Assembly: GCA_036946625.1 (NCBI GenBank) | Contig: JAQIIU010000002.1 | Span: 1,532,001 to 1,596,000, forward strand | Direction: 5' to 3' | DNA length: 64,000 nucleotides | Source: Methylorubrum populi | GTDB taxonomy: Bacteria > Pseudomonadota > Alphaproteobacteria > Rhizobiales > Beijerinckiaceae | Part shown: piece by piece, positions 29,927 through 40,356 of the stretch | Layout: every line of letters begins with the position of its first letter | How positions within the stretch are numbered: the stretch's first letter is position 1 | Notes under the pieces: model-generated | What the model saw: the letters and a program-made list of their open reading frames with translations, nothing else | Told to the model about the DNA's origin: nothing | Database searches by the model: none | Made by a program: the position numbers and the translations under genes

Positions 29927-30056
29927 GGACAGGAAGCTCCTGATCGCAATGCGTCGAGCGTGAAGGGATAGGGGGGACAAGGCGATGCGGCCGGGCGCTT
30001 CGCTGGAACGGAAAGCCTCGAGGCCGCGGCCGTGGAAGCCGGGATGGAGCAGGACC

Positions 30057-30422
<366 letters not shown>

Positions 30423-30498
30423 TCACCGCCGGCCGCGCACCGGCCGAGACCCAGCGGTTCCGCGAGGATCGGTATGACCCTGCGACCGCGCGCCTTCA

Positions 30499-30514
30499 TT
30501 CAAGGACCATGCCA
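30499..30514 (-). promoter_or_regulatory. Candidate sigma-54 promoter of glnK-amtB
   Basis: On the - strand the sequence is TGGCATGGTCCTTGAA. It matches the -24/-12 consensus TGGCAC-N5-TTGCA at nine of eleven fixed positions with correct spacing; the -12 GC is GA here. It lies about 100 bases before the glnK start, a usual distance. NtrC sites were not identified. Confidence 0.5.
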
Positions 30515-30676
30515 AGCGGAACCATTTTCAGCCTCGCACTTCTGCCCAGAACGTAAGCGGCATATGATCGCCCAATGGGCATCGACGGCGCGATGCCCGC
30601 CCAATAAATGCGCAATCAGTCCGTTTACGCGCCACAAACGAGCGCCCTCGCCGAAAGACGCATCCCCGCCGCCCGT

Positions 30677-31540
30677 TCAGACGCGACGCAGGCGGATCAG
30701 CCCCTCCTGGGCGACGGAGGCGACGAGACGTCCCTCCTCGTCGTGGAACGTGCCGCGGGCAAATCCCAGGGCCCCCGCGGCGCTCGGGCTGTCCTGCGCG
30801 TAGAGCAGCCAGGAATCCATCCGGAACGGACGGTGGAACCACAGCGCGTGATCGAGGCTGGCGGACTGGATCTCGGGGTCGAACACCGTGCGCCCATGCG
30901 GGATCAGGGTCGAATCGAGCAGGGTCATGTCCGAGGCGTAGGCGAGCACGGCCCGGTGGATCGCGGGATCGTCCGGCAGAGGCTTCGTCGCGCGCATCCA
31001 GACGTGGTAGCGCGGGGGCCTCGGCGTGCGGTCGCGGTAGCGCTCGACCTCGACCGGCCGCAATTCGATCGGCCAGGCCTTGGTGAAGTAGGCACGCAGG
31101 GGCTCGGGCACGATGCTGCCCTCGTCGCGCGCAAGCGTCCGCGCGTCGGCGAGCGCCTCGGGACCGGGCACGTTGGGCCGCGCCGCGGCGTGATCGAACC
31201 CCTCCTCCGCCACATGGAACGAGACGGACATGGCGAAGATCGCGCGGCCCTTCTGGACCGCCTTGACCCGGCGGGTGGTGAAGCTGCCGCCGTCGCGGAT
31301 GCGCTCGACCTCGTAGACGATCGGCACCTGGGGATCGCCGCCGAGCAGGAAGTAGGCGTGCAGCGAGTGCGGCGGGCGCGACGCCTCGACGGTGCGGGAG
31401 GCCGCGACCAGCGCCTGTGCCACGACCTGACCGCCGAACACCCGCGGCCAGCCGATCCGGGGGCTGATCCCGCGGAACAGATCGGTCTCCAGGCGCTCCA
31501 GATCGAGGATCGCGAGGAGCGCATCGACGGGATCGGGCAT
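30677..31540 (-). CDS. tesB: Acyl-CoA thioesterase II
   Basis: Hydrolyses acyl-CoA esters to free acid and CoA. 287 residues made of two hotdog domains. N-terminal LETDLFRGISPRIGWPRVFGGQVVAQALVAA and the HSLHAYFLLGGDPQVPIVYEVERIRDGGSFTTRRVKA core contain the family's active-site region; the C-terminal domain has the catalytic Asp in ASDMTLLDSTL and the SLDHALWFHRPFR segment. Length is normal. It stands alone and is divergent from the UbiH-like gene, with 269 bases between the starts. Confidence 0.95.
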   Translation of the reverse strand: MPDPVDALLAILDLERLETDLFRGISPRIGWPRVFGGQVVAQALVAASRTVEASRPPHSLHAYFLLGGDPQVPIVYEVERIRDGGSFTTRRVKAVQKGRAIFAMSVSFHVAEEGFDHAAARPNVPGPEALADARTLARDEGSIVPEPLRAYFTKAWPIELRPVEVERYRDRTPRPPRYHVWMRATKPLPDDPAIHRAVLAYASDMTLLDSTLIPHGRTVFDPEIQSASLDHALWFHRPFRMDSWLLYAQDSPSAAGALGFARGTFHDEEGRLVASVAQEGLIRLRRV

Positions 31541-31809
31541 GGCAGCTTCACGACGGCTTGCGTGGGGGGAAAGGGACGGAAGACCCGGCCCCGCGGATAC
31601 GGACGAGCCACATAGCGGCCCCTCCGGACAAGGCCACGGCGTTTCATCCCGCGGCGAATGCAGCCGAATCCGTCACGCCCGGGTGCGGGCGGCGGACGGG
31701 CGGGCTATCACGGACCGATTCCGGCGTCGCGCGCCAGGGTCGCGCGCCAAGTAGGGTCGCGCGCCAAGTACGGCACCGAACCGGCAGCGGGGGGGGAGGG
31801 GCACGCCCG

Positions 31810-33120
31810 ATGAGCGCAATCGACCATCCTCTCCGGGAGCATCCGATCGGGGATCCTCCCATCGGGGACCGCCGCGCCGGGAGCCGCAGCCTGCTCGTGG
31901 CCGGGGCGGGCATCGCCAGCCTCACCCTGGCGCTCGCCCTGAAGCAGGCGCACGGGGCCGCCCTCGACGTGGCGGTCTGCGATCCCGGCCTGGCGGCGGG
32001 CGCGGCGCGCCATCGCGGGCGCGCCTACGCCGTCGCGGCCGGACCGCGGCGGATGTTCGAGCGCCTCGGCCTGTGGCCCCGGATCGCTCCGGCGGCGGAG
32101 CCGATGCGCCGCCTCGTCATCAGCGACAGCCGGGTCGGCGACCCGGTGCGGCCGGTCTTCCTCACCTTCGGCGACGGCACGGAGGCGCGCGAGGCGGGCG
32201 AGCCCTTCGCCCACATGGTCGAGGCCGAGCCCCTGGCCGGCGTTCTGATCGACGCCTGCCGGGACGCGGGCGTCCGGCTCGCGACGGCGGGCGTGCGCGC
32301 CGCCGTGCCGGGCCCGCGCGCGATCCGGGCCCGCCTGAGCGACGGCAGCGAGGCCGACGCCGCGCTCGTCGTCGCCGCCGACGGCGCGCGCTCGGCGCTG
32401 CGGGAGGCTGCCGGCATCGGCTGGGTCGGCTGGTCCTACACGCAATCGGGCATCGTCGCGACGATTCGGCACGCCCGCGCCCACGAGGGGCGGGCCTTCG
32501 AGCACTTCCTGCCGAGCGGCCCCTTCGCGATCCTGCCGCTCGCGGCCGGGGGCGCGCTCGGCCACCGCTCCTCCATCGTCTGGACCGAGCGCAGCGCCGA
32601 GGTGGCGGCCCTGCTCGGCGGGGGCGCCGAGGAGGCGCTGGCGGAAATCGAGCGCCGGTTCGGGCCCGAACTCGGGCGGATCACCCTGGAACACGGCCCG
32701 AGCGCCCACCCGCTGCATCTCGGCATCGCCCGCAGCTTCCGGGCGCCCCGCCTCGCGCTGCTCGGGGACGCCGCCCACGTCATCCACCCGCTGGCCGGCC
32801 AGGGGCTCAATCTCGGCCTCGCCGGGGCGGCGGCGCTCGCCGAGGCGGTGACCGGCGCCCTGCGGCTCGGGCTCGATCCCGGCGCGGACGCGGTGCTGCG
32901 CGACTACGAGCAGGCGCGCCGCTTCGACACGGTGGCGATGGCCGCAGTGACCGACGGGCTCAACCGCCTGTTCTCCAACGACAGCCTGACCCTGCGCCTC
33001 GCCCGCGACCTCGGCCTCGGCCTCGTCGACCGGATGCCGGGCCTGAAGCACTTCTTCATCGGGCAGGCCTCGGCCCTGCGGGGACGGACGCCGCGCCTGC
33101 TGCGGGGCGAAGCTCTGTGA
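31810..33120 (+). CDS. FAD-dependent monooxygenase, UbiH/UbiF/Coq6 family
   Basis: 436-residue flavoprotein hydroxylase. VAGAGIASLTLALALKQ is the FAD dinucleotide fold, ADGARSALREAAGI is the DG motif, and LGDAAHVIHPLAGQGLNLGLAGAAALAE is the second FAD motif typical of ubiquinone hydroxylases (UbiH, UbiF, UbiL, VisC). Which ring position it hydroxylates cannot be decided from sequence alone; alphaproteobacteria often use one UbiL-type enzyme for several steps. The ATG at 31810 has only weak ribosome binding signal. Convergent with the downstream dehydrogenase gene. Confidence 0.9.
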   Translation: MSAIDHPLREHPIGDPPIGDRRAGSRSLLVAGAGIASLTLALALKQAHGAALDVAVCDPGLAAGAARHRGRAYAVAAGPRRMFERLGLWPRIAPAAEPMRRLVISDSRVGDPVRPVFLTFGDGTEAREAGEPFAHMVEAEPLAGVLIDACRDAGVRLATAGVRAAVPGPRAIRARLSDGSEADAALVVAADGARSALREAAGIGWVGWSYTQSGIVATIRHARAHEGRAFEHFLPSGPFAILPLAAGGALGHRSSIVWTERSAEVAALLGGGAEEALAEIERRFGPELGRITLEHGPSAHPLHLGIARSFRAPRLALLGDAAHVIHPLAGQGLNLGLAGAAALAEAVTGALRLGLDPGADAVLRDYEQARRFDTVAMAAVTDGLNRLFSNDSLTLRLARDLGLGLVDRMPGLKHFFIGQASALRGRTPRLLRGEAL

Positions 33121-33189
33121 GGCGGGCGCAAGGGGTGCATGGCTGCGGCAAACCCCGTCGCCGGCCGTCTTCGAGGAGCGATCGAGGGT

Positions 33190-34842
33190 TCAGGTCGCCT
33201 GCGCTGCCGCGCGACCGGCATTGCGGCCGCTGAACAGGCATCCGCCCAGGAAGGTGCCTTCGAGCGAGCGGTAGCCGTGCATGCCACCGCCACCGAACCC
33301 GGAAGCCTCGCCGGCCGCGTAGAGGCCCGGCATGATCGCACCGTCGCGCCCGAACACGCGGCCGTCCAGGTCGGTCTCGAAGCCGCCGAGGGTCTTGCGT
33401 GTGAGGATGTTGAGCCGCACGGCGATCAGCGGGCCGTGGGTCGGGTCGAGCAGGGCATGGGGCTTGGCCGTCCGGATCAGCCGGTCGCCCAGCGACCTGC
33501 GGGCGTTGCGGATGCCCATCACCTGCGCATCCTTGCAGAAGACGTTCGCCAGTTCACGGTCCCGTGCGACGATCTCGGCGCGGAGCGCATCGAGGCGGAT
33601 GCGGTCGTTGCCGGCGAGCGCGTTCATGCCCGCGACCAGCGCCTCCAGATCGTCGCGCACCACGAAGTCCGCGCCGTGCGTCTTGAACGCTTCGACGGGC
33701 GCCGGCGCGTTCCTGCCGACGGCGCGCTTCAGCGTCATGCGCCAGTCCTTGCCCGTGATGTCCGGGTTCTGCTCCGAACCCGAGAGTGCGAATTCGCGGC
33801 GGATGACGGTCTGGTTCAGCACGAACCAGGAATAGTCTTCGCCTGTCCTGGCAAGATGCTCCAGGGTGCCGAGCGTGTCGTAGCCGGGATAGAGCGGCGC
33901 CGGCAGCCGACGCCCGAACGCATCGAACCACATCGAGGACGGGCCCGGCAGGATGCGAATGCCGTGGTTCGGCCAGATCGGGTTCCAGTTCCGCAATCCC
34001 TCGACGTAGTGCCACATGCGGTCGCGGTTGATCAGGCGGGCGCCGGCCGCTTCCGTGATGCCGATCATCCGCCCATCGACGTGCTCGGGCACGCCCGACA
34101 CCATCCGCCGCGGTACAGGCCCGAGCCGGGACGGCCAGTTCCTGCGAACGAGTTCGTGGTTGCCGCCGATGCCGCCGGACGCGACGATGACCGCCTGGGC
34201 ACGGAACGCGAACGTTCCGGTCTCGATGCGGCTCGAAGGGGCGCCGCGCGCCGCCGCGCTCGGTTCGAGGACGGCGCCGTGCACCCCCTCGACGGTGCCG
34301 TTGGTGACGACGAGGCCGTCGACCCGGTACCGGAACCGGAAGGTCAGACGGCCGTGCTTCTCCGCCTCCCGCGCCCGCCGCTCGAACGGCGCCACGACAC
34401 CAGGGCCGGTGCCCCAGGTCAGGTGGAAGCGCGGCACCGAGTTGCCGTGCGTCGTCGCCGCGCCGCCGCCGCGCTCGGCCCAGCCCACGACCGGGAACAG
34501 GCGGTGCCCCATGGCGCGCAGCCAAGCCCGCTTCTCGCCCGCCGCGAAGGCGACGTAGGCCTCGGCCCAGCGGCGGGGCCAGCCATCCTCCTCGCGGTCG
34601 AAGCCCGCCGAGCCCATCCAGTCCTGCAGAGCGAGGTCGAGGCTGTCGCGAATACGCTGGCGCCGCTGCTCGGGGGTATCGACCATGAACAGGCCGCCGA
34701 GCGACCAGAACGCTTGGCCGCCGAGAGCCTGTTCCGGCTCCTGATCGAGCACGATGACCCTGCGCCCCGCATCGGCGAGTTCCGTCGCGGCGACGAGGCC
34801 GGCCAGCCCCGCACCGACGACGATGACATCCGCATCCGCCAC
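33190..34842 (-). CDS. FAD-binding dehydrogenase, fumarate reductase/KstD-like flavoprotein family
   Basis: 550 residues. DVIVVGAGLAGLVAATELADAGRRVIVLDQE is the N-terminal FAD site; GGQAFWSLGGLFMVD follows. The C-terminal FAD region is LYAAGEASGFGGGGMHGYRSLEGTFLGGCLFSGRNAG. The family includes fumarate reductase flavoproteins, 3-ketosteroid-delta-1-dehydrogenase and uncharacterised FAD-binding dehydrogenases of this exact length; it matches the last group best. No signal peptide is seen. It stands alone, and its substrate is unknown. Confidence 0.88.
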   Translation of the reverse strand: MADADVIVVGAGLAGLVAATELADAGRRVIVLDQEPEQALGGQAFWSLGGLFMVDTPEQRRQRIRDSLDLALQDWMGSAGFDREEDGWPRRWAEAYVAFAAGEKRAWLRAMGHRLFPVVGWAERGGGAATTHGNSVPRFHLTWGTGPGVVAPFERRAREAEKHGRLTFRFRYRVDGLVVTNGTVEGVHGAVLEPSAAARGAPSSRIETGTFAFRAQAVIVASGGIGGNHELVRRNWPSRLGPVPRRMVSGVPEHVDGRMIGITEAAGARLINRDRMWHYVEGLRNWNPIWPNHGIRILPGPSSMWFDAFGRRLPAPLYPGYDTLGTLEHLARTGEDYSWFVLNQTVIRREFALSGSEQNPDITGKDWRMTLKRAVGRNAPAPVEAFKTHGADFVVRDDLEALVAGMNALAGNDRIRLDALRAEIVARDRELANVFCKDAQVMGIRNARRSLGDRLIRTAKPHALLDPTHGPLIAVRLNILTRKTLGGFETDLDGRVFGRDGAIMPGLYAAGEASGFGGGGMHGYRSLEGTFLGGCLFSGRNAGRAAAQAT

Positions 34843-35125
34843 CGTCTTCCCTCAGGTCACAGAACGATCCGCCGTCGGTCGTACGATGGCCGCCGCCGCC
34901 CGCGAAGCGCGCCGCCGGGGCGGCCCGGCACGTTCGCGCGCGATTGTCACGCGATTGTCAGCCGAGTTGGCCGCCGACACCTCGGGCCGGCACGCCTCCG
35001 CCGCCATTTGCGGCCACCCGGTTTTTCGTTCATGTAGCGGCACCGCGCGCCGGGCGCGTCCGCGCCTGCGATCCGCTCCGCCCGACCGCATCGGGATTGT
35101 CTGAAAACCCGGGATCTTCGAACCC

Positions 35126-35689
35126 ATGGCCACACCGGATTTCGACCTCGGCGACATCAAGCGCCGCATGCAGGGTGCCGTCTCCTCCCTGAGCAAGGAT
35201 CTGGGATCGCTGCGCACCGGCCGCGCGACGCCGAGCCTGCTCGATCCGATCCAGGTCGAGGCCTACGGCGCCTCGATGCCGATGGCCCAGGTCGCGACCG
35301 TGAGCGTGCCGGAGCCGCGCCTGCTCTCGATCTCGGTGTGGGACCGCTCGATGGTCACCAACGTCGAGAAGGCGATCCGCGAATCCGATCTCGGCCTCAA
35401 TCCGATGACGGAAGGCCAGACCATCCGCCTGCGCATCCCCGAGATGAACGAGCAGCGCCGCAAGGAGATGGTCAAGGTCGCCCACAAATACACCGAGGAG
35501 GCCCGCGTCGCCGTGCGCCACGTGCGCCGCGACGGCCTCGACATCCTGAAGAAGCTGGAGAAGGACGGCGCCATCGGCCAGGACGACGAGAAGCGTCAGG
35601 CCGGCGAGGTCCAGAAGGCCACCGACGACGCCATTGCCGAGATCGACGGCGTTCTGGCGGCCAAGGAAAAGGAGATCATGCAGGTCTGA
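35126..35689 (+). CDS. frr: Ribosome recycling factor
   Basis: With EF-G, splits post-termination ribosomes into subunits. 187 residues, full length: [29 protein letters not shown] at the start, [14 protein letters not shown] and [23 protein letters not shown] in the second domain, and [27 protein letters not shown] in the closing helix. It opens the seven-gene + strand cluster. pyrH, its usual neighbour upstream, is absent here and lies 14.7 kb away on the other strand. Confidence 0.98.
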   Translation: MATPDFDLGDIKRRMQGAVSSLSKDLGSLRTGRATPSLLDPIQVEAYGASMPMAQVATVSVPEPRLLSISVWDRSMVTNVEKAIRESDLGLNPMTEGQTIRLRIPEMNEQRRKEMVKVAHKYTEEARVAVRHVRRDGLDILKKLEKDGAIGQDDEKRQAGEVQKATDDAIAEIDGVLAAKEKEIMQV

Positions 35690-35790
35690 ACGCCCGACCT
35701 GCATCGCGCGAGGATGGGCGGGGCGGGGCCGCGCCGGGCCGCGGCGGCAAGGGGGGGCGGCAAGGGGTGCGACGAGAGGGGGAGGCTGCG

Positions 35791-36570
35791 TTGGTTCGCT
35801 CGGAGAGCGCGCGGCAGATCGGGGAGGCGGCCGGGGCCGCCCCCGAGGGCGCGGCGCGGCCGGCGCCGCGGCACGTCGCCATCATCATGGACGGCAACGG
35901 CCGCTGGGCCGCGCGCCGGGGCCTGCCCCGCTTCGAGGGGCACCGCCGCGGCGTCGAGGCCGTGCGCCGTGCGGTGCGCTCCGCGATCACCCTCGGCGTC
36001 GACTATCTCACCGTCTACAGCTTCTCCTCCGAGAACTGGCGCCGGCCGCCCTCGGAAGTCTCCGAACTGATGGGCCTGCTCAAGCTGTTCGTGCGCGGCG
36101 ACCTCGCCGACCTCCACGCCAACAACGTGCGCATCCGGGTGATCGGCGACCGGGCCGACCTCTCGCCGGACATCGCCGGCCTGCTCGACGAGGCGGAGGC
36201 GCGCACCGGCGCCAATACCGGCCTGACCCTGGTCGTCGCCTTCAACTACGGCGGACGCCAGGAGATTCTCCGGGCCGTGAAACGCATTGCGTCAGCCGTC
36301 GCCGAGGGACGCCTGCGGCCCGAGGAGATCGACCTGCCGACCATCGCGGAAGCGCTCGACACCGCCGGCATCCCCGACCCGGACCTCGTGATCCGCACCT
36401 CCGGCGAGCAGCGCCTCTCGAACTTCCTGACCTGGCAGACGGTCTATGCCGAGTACGTGATCGAACCGGGCCTCTGGCCGGATTTCGACCACGACGCCTT
36501 CCGCGCGGCGATCGACGAGTATCACCGCCGCGACCGCCGCTTCGGCGGCCTCGGTGCCGGGGCCGGCTGA
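35791..36570 (+). CDS. uppS: Isoprenyl transferase (undecaprenyl diphosphate synthase)
   Basis: Adds isopentenyl units in cis to farnesyl diphosphate to make the C55 carrier for cell-wall sugars. 259 residues with [20 protein letters not shown] (catalytic Asp in MDGNGRW), [25 protein letters not shown] and [19 protein letters not shown]. The start is taken as TTG at 35791, because GAGAGGGGGAGG ends 6 bases before it; an in-frame GTG at 35767 lies on the wrong side of that site. Stop overlaps the start of cdsA. Confidence 0.95.
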   Translation: MVRSESARQIGEAAGAAPEGAARPAPRHVAIIMDGNGRWAARRGLPRFEGHRRGVEAVRRAVRSAITLGVDYLTVYSFSSENWRRPPSEVSELMGLLKLFVRGDLADLHANNVRIRVIGDRADLSPDIAGLLDEAEARTGANTGLTLVVAFNYGGRQEILRAVKRIASAVAEGRLRPEEIDLPTIAEALDTAGIPDPDLVIRTSGEQRLSNFLTWQTVYAEYVIEPGLWPDFDHDAFRAAIDEYHRRDRRFGGLGAGAG

Positions 36571-37430
36571 TGGCCGCCGACGAAGCCGTTTCCACGGCAC
36601 GGCGCGCGCCCTTCGCCACGCGCGAGTTCGGCCTGCGCGTCGCCTCGGCGCTGGTACTCGGTGCGGCGGTGCTCGGCACCCTGATCGTCGGCGGCTGGGC
36701 CTTCGCCCTCGTCTGGCTGATCGCCGGAACCGTCGGCGCCGCCGAGTGGCTCGCCATGACCCGCTCCGAGCCGCTCCTGCCGCTGCTGGGCCTCACCGGC
36801 GCGACGATGTTCGGAGCGCTCGCCGCCGTGCTGCTCGGCGCCCCCCCCTGGATGCCGCTCCTCGTCCTGCTGGCCGGCAGCCTCGGCCTCCTCGTCCTCG
36901 GGCACGGTCCGGGCCGGCGCAAGCCGGTCTGGGGCCTGCTCGGCGGCGCGGTGGTCGCCCTGGTGCCGACGCTGCTGCGGATCGATCCCGGCATCGGCCT
37001 CGTCGGTCCGGCCTGGATGTTCGCCGTGGTGTGGTCGACCGACAGCGTCGCCTACTTCACCGGCCGCCTGATCGGCGGGCCGAAGCTGATGCCGCGGGTG
37101 AGCCCGAAGAAGACATGGTCGGGCGCGCTCGGCGGCCTCGCCGCCGGCATCCTCGGCGGCACCGCGACCGTGCTCGTCGCCCGCGCGCAGGGCTGGGACG
37201 CGCTGCCCGCTCTCTCCACCGCGGCGGTCGCCGTCTTGAGCGGGCTCGCCTCGATCCTGTCGCAGGGAGGCGACCTCGTCGAGTCCGCCCTCAAGCGGCG
37301 CTACGGCGTCAAGGATTCCGGCCGTTCGATCCCCGGCCATGGCGGCGTCATGGACCGGCTCGACGGCTTCTTCGCCGTGGCCGGGCTCGCCGGCCTGTGC
37401 CTCGCCGCCCTGCGGCTCCTGAATGCCTGA
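36570..37430 (+). CDS. cdsA: Phosphatidate cytidylyltransferase
   Basis: Makes CDP-diacylglycerol from phosphatidate and CTP at the inner membrane, the branch point of phospholipid synthesis. 286 residues with about seven transmembrane helices. The C-terminal signature SALKRRYGVKDSGRSIPGHGGVMDRLD contains the S-x-x-K-R-x4-K-D and H-G-G-x-x-D-R core. WSTDSVAYFTGRLIGGPKLMPRVSPKKTWSG precedes it. The ATG overlaps the uppS stop by one base (TGATG). dxr follows after 15 bases. Confidence 0.96.
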   Translation: MAADEAVSTARRAPFATREFGLRVASALVLGAAVLGTLIVGGWAFALVWLIAGTVGAAEWLAMTRSEPLLPLLGLTGATMFGALAAVLLGAPPWMPLLVLLAGSLGLLVLGHGPGRRKPVWGLLGGAVVALVPTLLRIDPGIGLVGPAWMFAVVWSTDSVAYFTGRLIGGPKLMPRVSPKKTWSGALGGLAAGILGGTATVLVARAQGWDALPALSTAAVAVLSGLASILSQGGDLVESALKRRYGVKDSGRSIPGHGGVMDRLDGFFAVAGLAGLCLAALRLLNA

Positions 37431-37445
37431 ACGGAAACGATCCCC

Positions 37446-38624
37446 GTGAGCCTCACCGTCACCGTCCTCGGCGCCACCGGCTCCATCGGCCGCTCGACCA
37501 CGGACCTGCTCGCCCAGCATGCGGGCCGCTTCCGCGTCGGCGCCCTCGTCGGCGGGAAGGACGCCGCAGCCCTGGCCAGGCTCGCCCGGGAGCTGAAGCC
37601 CGACTTCGCCGCGCTCGCCGACGCGAGCGCCGGTCCGGCGCTGGCCGAGGCGCTCGCGGGTTCCGGCATCCCGAACGGCGCGGGCGAGGGCGCGGTGCTG
37701 GAGGCGGTCGCCCGCGAGGCCGACATCGTGGTCGCGGCGGTGAGCGGGGCGGCGGGCCTGAAGCCCACCCACGCGGCGCTCCGGCTCGGGCGCACCATCG
37801 CGCTGGCCAACAAGGAGAGCCTCGTCTGCGCCGGCGACGCCTTCATGCGCGACGCCGGGCGCTACGGCGCCCGCATCCTGCCGGTGGATTCCGAGCACAA
37901 CGCGCTCGCCCAGGCGATGGGCGACGGCCGCGTGTCCGACATCGCCAGGATGACGCTGACCGCCTCCGGCGGCCCGTTCCGCACCTGGACCCGCGAGCGC
38001 ATCGCCGCAGCAAGCCCGACCGAGGCCGCCGCCCACCCGACCTGGTCGATGGGCATGAAGATCAACATCGATTCCGCCTCGCTGATGAACAAGGGGCTGG
38101 AGCTGATCGAAGCCCACCACCTCTTCGGCATCGAGGCCGGACGGCTCGACGTCATCGTCCACCCGCAATCGATCGTGCACGGGCTGATCGCGTGGCGCGA
38201 CGGCGCGGTGACGGCGGGGCTCGCCATGCCCGACATGCGCGTGCCGATCGCCCACTGCCTCGGGCTCGGCGATCGCCTGGAGATCGCCCGCGGCCGTCCG
38301 CTCGATCTGGCCGCCACCGGCAGCCTCACCTTCGAGCCCGCGGACGAGGCCCGCTTCCCCTGCCTGCGGGTCGCCCGCGCGGCGCTCAGCGAGGGGGGTG
38401 CGGCACCCACCGTGATGAACGCCGCCAACGAGATCGCGGTGGCCGCCTTCATCCGCGGCGCCATCCCCTTCTACGGCATCGCCGAACTGGTGGAGCGGGC
38501 GGTCGAGCGCTTCGCCGCCGAACACCGCCGGGCCCCCGATGACGTCGAGGAGGCCCTGGCCATCGACGCGCAGGTGCGCGCCTGGAGCCGGGAGGCGGTC
38601 CCGGCCGCCCGCGCGGCGGGTTGA
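37446..38624 (+). CDS. dxr: 1-deoxy-D-xylulose 5-phosphate reductoisomerase
   Basis: Second step of the non-mevalonate isoprenoid pathway. 392 residues: NADPH site VTVLGATGSIGRSTTDLL at the N-terminus, ALANKESLVCAGD, the metal and substrate site PVDSEHNALAQAM, SGGPFRTW, HPTWSMGMKINIDSASLMNKGLELIEAHHLF with the flexible loop, and HPQSIVHG. GTG start at 37446. Placed so that its product line supports uppS just upstream. 215 bases of non-coding sequence separate it from rseP. Confidence 0.97.
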   Translation: MSLTVTVLGATGSIGRSTTDLLAQHAGRFRVGALVGGKDAAALARLARELKPDFAALADASAGPALAEALAGSGIPNGAGEGAVLEAVAREADIVVAAVSGAAGLKPTHAALRLGRTIALANKESLVCAGDAFMRDAGRYGARILPVDSEHNALAQAMGDGRVSDIARMTLTASGGPFRTWTRERIAAASPTEAAAHPTWSMGMKINIDSASLMNKGLELIEAHHLFGIEAGRLDVIVHPQSIVHGLIAWRDGAVTAGLAMPDMRVPIAHCLGLGDRLEIARGRPLDLAATGSLTFEPADEARFPCLRVARAALSEGGAAPTVMNAANEIAVAAFIRGAIPFYGIAELVERAVERFAAEHRRAPDDVEEALAIDAQVRAWSREAVPAARAAG

Positions 38625-38839
38625 CCTTCACCGAGTGTGATCGGGGACGGCCGTCGAGCAAGAGCACGCACCAAGAGCACGCACGGCGCGCGATTAGATC
38701 TCGCGCTCGAACGTGAGGCGTGCGACGATCCGCGGATTGCGGGCCGTGAGGCCGCCCTGTCAGGGCGGACGGCCGATACGACCGGAACCGATTGCGGTCT
38801 CGACAGTCGGCTTCCTAACGACAGTCGCGGCCTGAAGGA

Positions 38840-40009
38840 ATGGCGGCCATGGAATTCTTGAGCGGCATGGGCGGCAACGCGGCCGGCTTCTTCGGCGCGG
38901 TGATCCCGTTCCTGTTCGTGCTGACCATCGTCGTGTTCGTGCACGAGATGGGTCACTTCCTGGTCGGGCGCTGGTGCGGGGTCGGCGTCACCGCCTTCTC
39001 CATCGGCTTCGGCCCGGAACTCGGCGGCTTCAACGACCGGCGGGGCACCCGCTGGAAGCTCTCGGCGATCCCGCTCGGCGGCTACGTCAAGTTCGTCGGC
39101 GACGCCAACGGCGCCAGCGTGCCCGATCCGGAGGCGGTCGCCCGCATGAACCCGCACGAGCGGGCGGTCAGCTTCCCGACCCAGCCGGTGGCCAAGCGCG
39201 CGGCCATCGTCGCGGCGGGCCCCATCGCCAACTTCATCCTGGCCATCGCCGTCTTCGCCGGGGCGATCTACGTCAACGGCCGCCACGAGACGCCGGCCCG
39301 GGTCGAGGCGGTGCAGCCGAACAGCGCCGCCGCGCGGGCGGGTTTCCAGCCGGGCGACGTGATCCGCACCATCGACGGGCAGGCGGTCGACACCTTCGGC
39401 GACATGCAGCGCGTCGTCTCCGCCGCCGCCGGCTCCTCGCTGACGGTCACCGTGGACCGCGGCGGGCAGGCGGCGACCCTGACGGCCGTGCCCGACATGA
39501 TCGAGGAGCGCACGCCCTTCGGCCGCCACCGCTTCGGCCGGCTCGGCATCAACGGGCCGAACGCCGGCGCGGCCAAGCTCGTGCATTACGGCGCCCTCGA
39601 CTCCCTGCGCCTGGGCGTCCACGAGACCGCCTTCGTGGTGGAGCGCACCTTCGACTACATCGGCAAGCTCGTCACCGGCCGCGAGTCCGCCGACCAGCTC
39701 TCGGGTCCGATCGGCATCGCCCGGGTCTCGGGCGAGGTCGCGCGGGTCGGCGGCGTCGGCGGGCTGATCGGGCTGATCGCCCTGCTCTCGGTCTCGATCG
39801 GGCTCCTGAACCTGTTCCCGATCCCGCTGCTCGACGGCGGCCATCTGCTGTTCTACGCCTTCGAGGCGGTGCGCGGGCGCCCCTTGAGCGAGCGGGCGCA
39901 GGAGATCGGCTTCCGCATCGGGCTGGCCTTCGTGCTGATGCTGATGCTGTTCGCCGCCTGGAACGACATCCTGAATCTGGGCGCCTCCCTGAGCCAGCGC
40001 GGCACCTGA
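38840..40009 (+). CDS. rseP: RIP zinc metalloprotease RseP (site-2 protease)
   Basis: Intramembrane protease that cuts anti-sigma factors and leftover signal peptides. 389 residues. HEMGH at 35-39 in the first helix holds the zinc ligands; LSAIPLGGYVKFVGD follows. One PDZ domain (VEAVQPNSAAARAGFQPGDVIRTIDG) lies in the middle, shorter than the two-PDZ E. coli enzyme. The third zinc ligand is in NLFPIPLLDGGHL. Four transmembrane helices in all. The start is at 38840; an ATG at 38849 is possible. A terminator follows the stop. Confidence 0.96.
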   Translation: MAAMEFLSGMGGNAAGFFGAVIPFLFVLTIVVFVHEMGHFLVGRWCGVGVTAFSIGFGPELGGFNDRRGTRWKLSAIPLGGYVKFVGDANGASVPDPEAVARMNPHERAVSFPTQPVAKRAAIVAAGPIANFILAIAVFAGAIYVNGRHETPARVEAVQPNSAAARAGFQPGDVIRTIDGQAVDTFGDMQRVVSAAAGSSLTVTVDRGGQAATLTAVPDMIEERTPFGRHRFGRLGINGPNAGAAKLVHYGALDSLRLGVHETAFVVERTFDYIGKLVTGRESADQLSGPIGIARVSGEVARVGGVGGLIGLIALLSVSIGLLNLFPIPLLDGGHLLFYAFEAVRGRPLSERAQEIGFRIGLAFVLMLMLFAAWNDILNLGASLSQRGT

Positions 40010-40356
40010 TCCGACGCGTGATCCCACCCGATTCGACGGCCCGGCTCGCATGCCGGGCCGCTCGCGTTTTGGGTTGACAAGCACTTGGCACGATCCGGAC
40101 AGGATCGGGAAAGTCGTGATCCCGACCATATTTACGCCCTATTCACCTTAATCCGGGATCATCCGGAACGGGTCTTTCGCGTTAAGTGGCGCGAAGGCCA
40201 CGACCCCCCAAAATCCCGGGATGCCGGACTTCGCCCGCGTTTGCTTCGTGGGGGAATCCCGATACAAGCGTGGCTGGGACCAGAGGGCGGCGAGCCTTAA
40301 GGGCGGCTGCCTGCGGGTGCGAACCCGTGCTGAGACAAAAAGAGACGGGCGATTAC
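40010..40356. other. Gap with rseP terminator and bamA promoter region
   Basis: 347 bases without a gene. GGCCCGGC (40038-40045) and GCCGGGCC (40052-40059) form a hairpin followed by CTCGCGTTTT, a probable terminator of the frr-rseP unit. Right behind it TTGACA at 40074-40079 is a perfect -35 hexamer; no equally good -10 is found at 16-18 bases, so the promoter is tentative. The remaining 250 bases would be an unusually long bamA leader. Confidence 0.5.

Noticed and set aside
38625-38839. Start of a new operon promoter before rseP
   Set aside because: TTGACC overlaps the dxr stop, but no matching -10 is found at a proper distance; kept as unassigned spacer.
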